This document shows, one piece after another, positions 11,113-20,300 of a stretch of DNA of 64,000 bases; within the stretch, counting starts at the first letter, position 1, and every line of letters begins with the position of its first letter. The notes below the pieces were generated by a model, which was not told the DNA's origin, made no database searches, and saw nothing but the letters and a program-made list of their open reading frames with translations. Source of the stretch: Limnomonas spitsbergensis (taxonomy: Eukaryota; Chlorophyta; Chlorophyceae; Chlamydomonadales); assembly GCA_037349105.1 (NCBI GenBank), contig JAYJMM010000101.1, forward strand, positions 1,302,001 through 1,366,000, given 5' to 3'. Position numbers and translations under genes: made by a program.

Positions 11113-11771
11113 CTTTTGTCCCTTTTGAAGGACACTGAGAGCGGGGATGCTCGGGGTGGCGAAGGAACGGCGACGGGGGTGACTTTGTCCGTGGGTTTTG
11201 TCGCCGGGCGGACTCAGCTGGAAGCTGGTACGCCGAGAGCTCCTGGTCGGCTTTGCGCCTCCTGGTCTATTTAGGTGAATATCTGCTTGGGACTGCTTGC
11301 CTGATTAGTCGTCTCCGATGGACGAGTAGTCAGGGATCGGCACCGTAGGTCGCGTGCTCTTCATGGCGAGCTCCGTAGATCGCGTCGGCTGGGGATGACC
11401 AGTGATACGGATGGGGCTCGCTTGTCACTTGCTTATGCTATCACCACTTTCCGTGATGCTAGACTTGACTGAAGTGTAAGGTACTGACTTAGTGGCGAGC
11501 AAGGGCTAGTATCCGTGAGAGCTAGGCCTATACTCTTTACACCAGAGGCCTGTCCTTCAAAAGGGACAAAAGTAGTAGCTTAGGCAATTGCCGGGATACA
11601 GGGACCCGGCAGGCCCAATTCAGAGTACAGATTATGCTAAATCACCCTGCTTAAGCGGGTTTCTAGGTCTCAGTTCAAATCCGGAGACTCCGCAGATAAG
11701 CTGCGGAGGCTCCGCGGCCGCTAAATGCGGTCTAACCGGTTCTGTCACGTATACGGTAATATACTGTGACA
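11113..11771 (-). repeat. element B terminal repeat A1
   Basis: A 659-bp repeat forming the 5' end of the element, with no B segment attached. It begins (on the - strand) TGTCACAGTATATTACCG. Its inner part is bounded by a perfect 22-bp inverted repeat at 11551-11572 and 11113-11134. The first 220 bp are similar to A1 of element A; the segment between the inverted arms is largely different. Confidence 0.9.
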
Positions 11772-11775
11772 CTAA

Positions 11776-12691
11776 GGCCGCACAAATAAAACGAAGCAAG
11801 AATGAACCGCGAACAGGATCAGCACAACGGAAGCCAGGGGGCCAGGGACAAAGTTACTAAGGGGGCGAGAAGGGGTACAGCGACCCAAAGCTCACGTGCA
11901 AGTTCAAAGCATAATGGATGCCTCCCGGGGAGCAGATGGCGCCTAAAGGCAGACGTGTTAGTTGCAATGGCCCTGGTATGAACGCGCCAGGAGATCCACA
12001 CTAATACCGGTATTGCCGCTGACGTTTCCCGCCGTTCGGTAATAAGCGGAAGATGCGAATGCAAAGTGCCTCAGGGGTGCAGCCTCTTCATGATCCCCCC
12101 GCATTATTACCAAGGTTGACAACCTAATTCTCCTACATTTCGGACTGGTTTCATAGCTAGCCACTCAGCCGATAAGACCTGGAGCACATCGCTCGGTGGC
12201 CTGCGTATCGGCCGTTCAAGTCCTCCTAGTCCTCCGCCAGTCAATCAATAAACTTGAGCCCTGCTACAACCTCCGTCCGGTCAAATAAGTCCTCCGTAGT
12301 AGAACCCCAGCCTCACCCGTGCGATCGGGTGGCCTATGCTTCATATGCAGTTGTTATCCTCCAGTCCAAACAAAGCGAGTGCGGCATTCAGAACATCCAT
12401 CCACTTAGCATAGAGACAGTGCATCAGGGCATAGACATTGCAATACTGGCTCCAACCCATGTGGCTTTTTCCATGCATAATTTTCCGGAAGGACGGGGCC
12501 CCGGCAGAAATTGGCATTGTTTTCTCCCTTTCCCGTCTGTTATTTTCCTTTCATAGGCCAGCATGGCAACACAAAAAACAGCTTGATGGGCTCCAACACC
12601 AATCACTCGCCCATAGACACCCCCCCACACCCCCGCATACATCGCACCACCCTTAATATAAGCGTCTACGGTCTTGTAAAAGCGACAGCAT
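11776..12691. other. no gene seen
   Basis: Unique sequence without a convincing ORF or RNA gene. The last part (about 12625-12690) is similar to 55690-55745 (CATCGCACCACCC, AGCGTCTACRGTC, TGTAAAAGCGAC), so a dispersed repeat starts before the inverted-repeat element that follows. Confidence 0.5.
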
Positions 12692-13559
12692 TACCGTATA
12701 ACGACTTTGACTCCGCTCGTAATTAAATAATTATTGAGGTGCGCGAACATGGGTGCGCGCTAATAATAATTCAAAAATTGCTGCTGCGCGGCGTGTCAGT
12801 CAGGTGTCCAATAAATTATTTGGGGGTGAGCGGTATGAATTAAAAACAGCAAATATATAAAAAAAACGCGCTTGCGCACGATTGTTTGATTTGACATCCG
12901 TCGAGTGATCCTTACGCCAGGCCTCGTTGCGAAGCTTGATCCTGGAGGCAGAGACGGGTGCTGACGACTGCTGACATTTCGGGGCATCATAATTAAGAAA
13001 GACTCCTCCTCCGCCGAAGCAGGAGGCGTGAGAACCACTTGACCCACAGCAGCTCACCCAAGTTGGTAGTGTAGCCCGCTCACGTCATTCTGCGGGGCAC
13101 ATTTAACGAAGTGCCAGACGTTTCCCCGCGTACACGTGGAGCACGATAAATGAACATTGACAGGATACGAACCGCAGACCTCAGGGTGGACTGCCAATGT
13201 GCGTAGAATCACTGAGCCCACCGGGGCCCATTAGCCACAAGTTTCCTGAGGCCAGGAACCGGCGGAGGAGGAGTATGACGACTACGATATGCGGAGTATT
13301 GCTGACCGTGTGCTATCCTTGCTAGCGTCAAACAAAGTTTTAACTGAGTTTGACTGTACTGGCTGAAAGTGCTGCGCGGACAAAAAATTAAATTATTCTC
13401 GGTGATGCGCGATGTTAAATTAAATTTCGTGCTTGCGCGGCGCAAAATGTAATTAAAATTTCGCCGCAGCTCGACCGTTTTATAAACTTTTTTTGGCTGC
13501 GCAACGAAAAAATAAATTCTTTTTCGGGGGGTGCGCGGAGTCTAAGGCGTTATACGGTA
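12692..13559. mobile_element. small element with 25-bp terminal inverted repeats
   Basis: Positions 12692-12716 and 13535-13559 are inverted copies that match at 23 of 25 bases (TACCGTATAACG...GACTCCGC). Both ends carry TA as the outermost dinucleotide, which would be the target duplication if the element were of the Tc1/mariner type with CCGTATAACG termini. The interior is AT-rich, interspersed with GCGC words, and has no transposase. A related block lies at about 55690-55830. Confidence 0.4.
13150..13235 (-). other. weak tRNA-like segment
   Basis: On the - strand, GGGCTCAGTGATTCTACGC followed about 27 bases later by GGTTCGTATCC resembles the A and B boxes of a tRNA promoter. The arms do not fold into a cloverleaf. 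At best it is a decayed tRNA-derived element. Confidence 0.2.
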
Positions 13560-13671
13560 GTGGTGGGAGAGGTGTGTTGTATGCTGGCTTGCACGATCTC
13601 AACCTCACTCGCCTGTTGACCAGGAGCGACAAGTCCAACTGATCGAAGAAAGTGGTCTTGCATACCACACT

Positions 13672-14656
13672 ATGACCTCATTCGCATCCGCCGAGGCTTT
13701 GGGAACAGATGCATCTGCTTCTCATTCCCCAAGCGTGGACCCAGCCATCTTCACCGGGCTCCAAGACCTCAACGCGGACATCCTTGGCAGCATCCTCAGC
13801 AATGCAGATGCATGGCTATGCAATGATCATCAAGAACCCCCTGAACCTGGCGCCCTCCAAACGTGTGAAGTGCAACATGGAGCGTGGCGGGTGTGCATGC
13901 ATTGGCGTGACTGCCTCAGGGCCTGCCCCATTAACCTGGCCCGTGCCATGGTGGCGGTACACGGTCCTGACCAGGCCCTCATGAGAGCTGTTGGCTGCAA
14001 CAGTCAGGAATTTGACAGCCTAGAGCTGGTGAGGCATGCTCAATCTTGGTGCAAAGGCAGACTTCAGGAGTGGACAGGCATTGGTGCTGGCAGCCGAGCG
14101 TGGCCAATGTGCGGTAGTGCAGCTGTTGTTGGGGTGGAGGGAGCATGCCCCACGAGCTGACTGCCAAGGTGGTGAGGCACTGGTGAGGGCAGCTCAGAAT
14201 GGCCATGAGGCCGTGGTGCATCTGTTGTTGGGGTGGAGTGAGCATGCCCCCCGCGCAAACTGCCAGGATGGGGAGGCACTGTTGAGGGCAGCTGAGAATG
14301 GCCATGAAGCCGTGGTGCGGCTGTTGTTGGGGTGGAGGGAACATGCCCCCCATGCTGACTGCAGGGATGGGTGGGCATTGTTGTGGGCTGCCCAGTTTGG
14401 CCTCGAGGCGGTGGTGCGGCTGTTGTTGGGGTGGAGAGAGCATGCCCCACGTGCTGACTGCCAGCATGGGATAGCAGTGGTATGGGCAGCAAAAAATGGC
14501 CATGAGGCGGTGGTGCGGCTGTTACTGGATTGCAGTGAGAATGCACCCCATGCGAACTGTCTGGGGGGATTTGCATTGTGCGGGGCTTACGGGGGTGGTC
14601 ACATCGCTATCTTGCAGATGTTGCAGGAACGCGACGGCGTATGGCCACATATGTAA
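13672..14656 (+). pseudogene. F-box-like / ankyrin-repeat gene with a frameshift
   Basis: The first frame (from ATG 13672) starts with LQDLNADILGSILSNAD and, some 50 residues on, VCMHWRDCLRACP. These resemble the LPxDLLxxIL and VCKRWRDL parts of an F-box. At about 14035 the frame must shift by one base to continue into MLNLGAKADFRSGQAL and then five to six near-identical 33-residue ankyrin repeats (core GHEAVVRLLLGWREHAP, with AAQNGH/AAENGH). The stop is at 14656. F-box/ankyrin proteins usually act as substrate adaptors of SCF ubiquitin ligases; that role is inferred from the domain pair only. The extra base may be a real mutation or a sequencing error. The next feature downstream is element A. 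Confidence 0.6.
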
Positions 14657-14977
14657 GAGACATCATGTCATTGTGGAGGTGAAAGTTTTGGTCCGAACTC
14701 TGCAAAGTTTGGATATTCACCCACTATTATCCTAGCTGGCTGCGAGGGGGGCTGAAAATAATATTAGGGACCCCATCCCCCCTAATTCTCCAAAATTCAA
14801 CCGTTTGACATGGGAGTTGCTACTTTTGGGAGGGTATCTCGGCTTCAAGAAAAAGAGCAAACTTATTTTTAGGGCCTTGGACCCCCCCCCCCCCCCCTTC
14901 TAGTTTGACATGCGTTGACCAGGTACTTAATGTTGACCGTTGACCATGCATAGGGGGACGCTAGCTGGAAAGCCCTG
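14657..14977. other. no gene seen; left flank of element A
   Basis: Noncoding sequence downstream of the ankyrin gene with a C homopolymer (about 14883-14898). The last four bases, CCTG at 14974-14977, are repeated at 33942-33945 on the other side of element A and are its target-site duplication. Confidence 0.6.
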
Positions 14978-15636
14978 TGTCACAGTATATTACAGTATAC
15001 GTGACAGAACCGTTTAGACCGCAGTTAGCGGCCTCGGGGACTCCGCAGCTTCTCTGCGGAGTCTACGGGTTTGGACTGAGACCTAGAAACCCGCTTACGC
15101 CGGTTGATATGACAGATTGTACCGTATTCTGAATTGGGCCTGCCGGGTCCCTGTAACCCGGCAGTTGCCTAAGCTAGCTACTTCGTCCCTTTCTAAAGGA
15201 CAGACCTCTATCTGTAACAAGCACCGGCCGTCATCTGTGTATGAGACCTCCTGCGTTCACATAAGTCAGTACCTTTACTCAAGTCAAGACTAGCTCAGCT
15301 CCCGCTGAGATAGCTGGAGACAAGTACCTAGCAAGAGGCCCGAGACCCTGCCGAATAAGAAGTACGCAGTCCACGTCCCGTCACCCTCACCGCGAGACGC
15401 GCGGTAAGTGCCCTTAACATAGCCCAGCTGGATCGCGCCCAGACGGCCAGAAGGCCTGTGCTCCCTTAGTCAATTGCCATACAACCAAATAGCCAGCTAC
15501 GCTGCTTAACTCGCTGAGCACTCGCAGCCAGTGTGTAGTCACTGAGCCTGCCCGTAGGCGTCCGTCACTGCCGTGAGGAAAGAAGTCCGCCACGGACCTG
15601 AAGCGCACATCGCGTGTCCTTTAGAAAGGGACGAAG
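14978..15636 (+). repeat. element A terminal repeat A1
   Basis: A 659-bp repeat at the 5' end. Its first 637 bp recur as A2 (33075-33711). The last 22 bp (15615-15636) are absent from A2 and form the right arm of a perfect inverted repeat with 15181-15202. No copy of the B segment is attached upstream, in contrast to an ordinary LTR element. Confidence 0.92.
15181..15636 (+). other. long-range 22-bp inverted repeat inside A1
   Basis: Arms 15181-15202 and 15615-15636 are perfectly complementary and enclose about 412 bp, ending exactly at the primer site. Element B has a perfect 22-bp pair at the same place with different bases, so both arms changed together. This suggests a conserved RNA stem in the 5' leader, perhaps for packaging or for start of reverse transcription (inference). 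Confidence 0.7.
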
Positions 15637-15654
15637 TGGATTTAGCCTGATCAG
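15637..15654 (+). promoter_or_regulatory. putative primer binding site, element A
   Basis: TGGATTTAGCCTGATCAG lies directly after A1. TGG in this place is typical of tRNA-primed reverse transcription. The AGCCTGATCAGCT part is shared with element B. The tRNA is not identified. Confidence 0.45.
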
Positions 15655-16209
15655 CTAGTTAATTTGCCAATTCCTGCTAAAGGTGCTTGTGCAGCGAAAT
15701 TGGAAATTTGTTTGCATACAAACGACCTTGGACAGCATTTGAACTGCACTTTGCTGTGGTAATCTCCAGAGAGAGATTGCCAAGTTAAACTCTGAGAATC
15801 ACTGAGCGTGGCAGCTTAGTGTTGAGTCCAGAAGTGGCTTGAAGATCTGGCTGTGGATTTATACACCCAGCAGATAATTTCCTGTGTGACTGCGGATTGA
15901 GATCAGGTGGATCCAATTTCTCATCATTGACAGAAGTAAACTTGTGGATAGAACATCCAAGTTTGAAATCTTGTGGGTGTGCCAAAGGATCCCCGCAGGA
16001 ACGCAGAGCTGAGCGGACACTACGCAAAAGGCAACATCCACACAGGGCGTGTGACATCCACGCGGGACGTGAGACATCTAGAAGCAGCCCGGCCAGCAAG
16101 GTGGGAAGAACTGAAAGGGCGAAGGAGGATTCCGCCAGATTGAAACTAGTGAGCAGAAAAGCGGGAAGGCGAGGCCTTTCCTGCGTAGTGCTGTACCTGC
16201 CATCCGATC
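15655..16209 (+). other. element A leader
   Basis: Untranslated leader that matches the leader of element B (for example the block around 15900-15990 with GGATCCAATTTCTCATCATTG). It contains a single copy of the 45-bp unit that is tandemly expanded in element B. Confidence 0.6.
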
Positions 16210-17367
16210 TTGACTTGCAAAGTCCTCACCAGATTGCAGGAGGAACAAGGGGGCAGAAGCCTAGCGTTAGCAGATCTTGTAGAGGGTGTCGCCAGCACGC
16301 TTGCAGGACCGTGCGGTTCGTTAATTGCCTGTAGAATGACAGACGTAGATCTAAATCCCGATAGGCACCAGCACCCTGACGCCCAACGGAGAAGTGGGCG
16401 TCTGAGGGGGCTGGAGCCGGGTGTAAACCTGATGGAGGCTAGTGATGAGCTGGCTGCAGAAGCACTGTTGGTGGCGGCAAAGCTGGCAGGGCCAGTGGAA
16501 CCGCCCGCAGGAAACTGCAAGGTGCCAGAGCCGGGTCGCGTACCGCCCAGAGAGGCAGGGGCGCAGGCAGACGGCTCAGCGCTAGCGACGCGTAAAGGCA
16601 TCGGCCGAGGGGGTCCAGTGCCCGCCGATTTCAGGGGCAGCCTGGAATTCGAGCAGTGGCAGACTCAAGTTGGAACACCAGAGCTGATTTTGGATCAAGC
16701 TACAGAAGTGTCACAGAGCTGTGACACGCGGCAGAACTGTGAGCCCGAGGCCACGCCCCAGCAGAATCCGCCCAGGGTGACCAGGGTAGCGCAACGGGTC
16801 AAAGACGAACCCAGTCAGCCGGATCAAAGGGCCGAGGAAGCCGCAGCACCAAGAGGGGTTGCAGGCTGTGATAAAGCCTGCCCAGACAAACCGCGAATGA
16901 AATCAGAGGAAATGGAGGCCAGGAGTATGCATGCAGGGGTCAAACACGAGGAAGCTGAGCCCCAGCCAGCAGCGGGCAGGCAGAGCTCGCAGGTCGGCAA
17001 GGAAAGGGAAAAATCAGCTGTGCCGGTAGGAAATCCCTGGGCTGACCAAATATCCGAGGAAGAACTGTCAGACCCAGTTCAAGAAGAGAAGGGGCAGCAG
17101 TCTAAGGCAGGGCTGCGCCCAAGGCAGCAGCTGCGACCGCGCAGGGTGCTGGTCAGAAGAGGAGCTGGATCCACAGCCTATGGGACGCCGCTGTCCAGGT
17201 TTCCGCCCAGTGTGGGCAGACCTGTGCAGAAATCCAAGGAGGGATCTAGCAGCCTGACGCAGAGAGACGACAGCCACAAGGAAATCCTGCGAGGAGTGAG
17301 CCAGAGCGCTCCAGGGCTGGGGGAGCAGTGTGCAGCGAAAAGGAGTCAGAAGGACATATGCAGCTGA
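16210..17367 (+). CDS. element A ORF1, unknown
   Basis: An open frame of 385 codons, hydrophilic, rich in E, R, A, P and Q, and without a recognisable domain. A likelier start is the ATG at 16336 (MTDVDLNPDRHQHPD). It overlaps the start of the large ORF by 40 bp (17328-17367) and is in the frame that a -1 shift would leave; I see no slippery heptamer in the overlap. It may be an N-terminal extension of Gag reached by a frameshift, or a separate small protein. Confidence 0.5.
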   Translation: MTCKVLTRLQEEQGGRSLALADLVEGVASTLAGPCGSLIACRMTDVDLNPDRHQHPDAQRRSGRLRGLEPGVNLMEASDELAAEALLVAAKLAGPVEPPAGNCKVPEPGRVPPREAGAQADGSALATRKGIGRGGPVPADFRGSLEFEQWQTQVGTPELILDQATEVSQSCDTRQNCEPEATPQQNPPRVTRVAQRVKDEPSQPDQRAEEAAAPRGVAGCDKACPDKPRMKSEEMEARSMHAGVKHEEAEPQPAAGRQSSQVGKEREKSAVPVGNPWADQISEEELSDPVQEEKGQQSKAGLRPRQQLRPRRVLVRRGAGSTAYGTPLSRFPPSVGRPVQKSKEGSSSLTQRDDSHKEILRGVSQSAPGLGEQCAAKRSQKDICS

Positions 17368-20300
17368 TCGGATGGAAAGGAATTTTGCAGTGGGCAACGG
17401 ATCTGTGGAAGCAAGTTTGCTCCAGGACGTTCTTGCATTTCCAGGACCAGGTCACAGCTATTGAGGAGTTCAAGGCCCATCATCTGCGGGGATGGGCAAC
17501 AAAGGCCATGCTGGGTATCCCCCACACAGGGCAGGACAGGGCAACGCTGTTAGCCGCCCTTGGACAGGTGTCCAAGGGAAGGGCGGGACGCGAAGCAGCG
17601 CTGGCTGTTAAGGCCTTCGCAGACGAGTGGTGCAACGAGGTAACAGGAAATCAGGTGGAACCTGGATCCGAGCCGGAAGAGGAGGAGGACCAGGCATGGG
17701 AAGGATTTGAAACAGCAGTGCAGCGGCCGGAGGAGCTCAGGGAGGTGCAAAGGTGGCAGCAGCAGGCAAGAGCCGCGCCAACCCCGGCACTCAGATCAGA
17801 GGCCTTCGAGGTCAGCAGCGAGCCAAGCCTCAGAGGGCGACCAAGGGGCAGGGAAGCGCCCAGAGCCAGCAGTCCAGCCGCCAGCGAAAGGGCGGAGTTG
17901 ACTAGCCGATCACTCGCCAGGATGGCAGAGCAAGGCACAGCAACACGCAGAGCAAGCAGGCAAGAGTCTTATGCGTTGCTACGCATAGTCGAGGACAAAG
18001 AGAACACATGCCAGGAAACCCAGGTGGATTACATCAAGGAATTCCTGAGGAACAGGCAGGCGGGCACAGCAAGTGGAACCAGGAGAAATGGGCCTGCAGG
18101 CAGCGCACAGAGCAGTGGTCCAAGAATGCAGGAAGCCAGAGAGGAGACGCAGTCTGATTCCTATGCCAGGAATTACACAGGCGGGACGCAGCCAGGTTGG
18201 CAGAGCCAGGAGCCGCCCAGGGGGCAGGCATACAACAGAGAACAGCCAAACCGGCATAGCCAGGAGCAGCCCAGAGGGCAGGCAGATGGCAGGGAACATC
18301 CAAGCCAGCATAGCCAGGAGCCGCCCAGAGAGCAGGCAGATGGCAGGGAACAGCCAAGCCAGCAAAGCCAGGAGCAACCCAGGGGACCAGCGGAACACAG
18401 CAGAGGGGTGAGGCAGGAACGGCAAGACCAGGAGCTGCCCAGGGGACAGGCAGAGCCGGGCAGAGCGCAGTCTTGGAGGCCTGGCTCTGACAGCAGACCA
18501 GGCAGAAGCGAATCAGAACGGCTGCCACCCGAGGGAAGTAGAAGCTCTGCAGGAAGGGCAGGCAGGCAGCCATCACGAGAAGATCATGATCAGGAGGAGG
18601 ATTATTACAGACACGACAGATACCATTCATGTCGCAGCCCATCGAGGGGCGGTGGTGGAGGATCTAGGTCGCGGTCAGAATCAGTTGATTCGGGACCAGG
18701 AGGAGCGGACAGACGCAGGCCAGGAGCCAGGCAGGAGTCCAGCGACCAGGAAATGAAGAGGCTCGAGAGGGAGCAGGCAAGGGTGAACCTGCAGCTGCAG
18801 CAGCAGATGGTCCTGCAGCTGGCAGGGGTAGCCAAATTCACCAAAATCCCAGCCATCCAAGGCAACGTGCCAGTGTTGGATATGTCGCACCCAGGCGCGG
18901 TTGCAGCCAGGAAATATTGCCAGGCATGTGGATATTGGGGATCGCACAACAGGCTGGCGCTGTCAGATGACCCGCCAGCGCTGGCTGTGGTGGCCGGAGA
19001 AATAGCTGGGTCGTGCCAGTCGCCATCAGCCATGACGATGTTGGTGAAATCACTGGTCAAGCTATGGGACAGCAAGCCGGCTAGCGTGGGGCCGCTGATG
19101 GTAGCCATCAGGGCGGCGCCCCATGCAGGAGACAGGGCTGCCAGAGAAGCAGAAAGGATAAGGGGGATGTGGGTTGCCCCAGCAGAGGAGCAGTGTTGTG
19201 AAGCCTCGCTGCTAACCTTGTGGATCAAAGTGGTTCAAGCAGAAGTGGGAAAGCCAACCTCGGATGAGAGGACAGCCATTTCCAACCTCAGGCTAGGGGT
19301 GAAGACCACTCTCGACCCTGACGTCAAGCCAGAGGAGACGGTGGAAGCATTTGCTCACAGAGTGCTGTCGACAGCAGAGTTGCTGCAGATCTCAAGGGAT
19401 GCAGTGGACCACTTTGGCAGGAGGCACTCGGTCTCGCATCTGTTCCATGACGGACTTCCAGCGCTCGCTAAGGCCAAACTGAGCAAGTTTGTTATGACCG
19501 TCCCAGGGTACCTCAGCATGACAGACGAAGATCAGATTGCAGTGCTCACACAGCAGGTGGTGCTGTGGGAGAAGTTTGCCCTGGAAATGGGGGATCTAGG
19601 AGGCGCAAGCCTCAAACAGATGGCCAGTGGGCCTGGCCAGGGGGAGGCGCAGTCCAACAGAACGAGGAAGGAGAGAACAGGACAGTGGGAGATGCGGACA
19701 CGCCTTGAAGGGGCAGGGAACCCCGCAGGAGCAGCAGCTGCCCAGCAACAGCGAAGTGACAAACCCAGAGGAGTTACCTGGGCAGATCAATCAGGAGCAC
19801 CAAATTACAGCGCAGAAGGCGCTGCAGGGGCAGTCAAGGCATGCTACCAGTGTGGTAGCACGGCGCACCTGGCCAGGGATTGCAGGGCGCCCAGACCCAG
19901 GGATGAGCGCAGGCCGACGCCACTTGCTGCTGACATTACAGCAGGGCAGTCCAGGCCGCAGCAGCAGCAGTACCCGCTCCCACCAAGGCCGCAGCAGGGT
20001 CAGCCTGCAGGCAGACCGTACGAGCGGAATCAGAACAACAGGCAGTACCAACGGCCGGGGCCTGGCCAGGGGGGTCAGGCTCAGCAAGCGGCACACGTGT
20101 CTCACCTAAGCAGCCCAACGGGGCAAGCCGAGCCAGAGGGCTGGCAACAGACTATGGCAGAGATGCTCAGCGAGTCTGTAGCACTCATGACGCAGGTTGG
20201 GCTAGTGCCCAAATCCGCAGGATTCAAGCAGGCAGCTCACAACGCTCGTCCTAGGTCATTCTTGCCAGAACCCTGTCCGGAGGAGGAACCTGAGCAAAGG

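Larger units (their letters stand above)
4468..11771 (-). mobile_element. element B: gag-only retrotransposon with split terminal repeats
   Basis: A complete 7,304-bp insertion on the - strand. Outer ends are TGTCGCACC (low side) and GTGACA (high side), a short inverted TGTCRCA pair, flanked by the 4-bp duplication CTAA (4464-4467 and 11772-11775). In element orientation the order is A1 (11771-11113), a TGG primer-site-like start, leader, ORF1, gag, 3' noncoding, polypurine tract, B1, gc, A2, B2. A1 and A2 differ at roughly 2% of positions, so this copy is older than element A. It encodes a Gag homologous to that of element A but has no protease, reverse transcriptase or integrase. It is therefore a non-autonomous element of the TR-GAG kind and probably needs enzymes from an A-like partner. 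Confidence 0.85.

Noticed and set aside
17328..17367. Programmed -1 frameshift between ORF1 and the large ORF
   Set aside because: The frames are compatible, but there is no X XXY YYZ heptamer in the 40-bp overlap and the large ORF has its own ATG.
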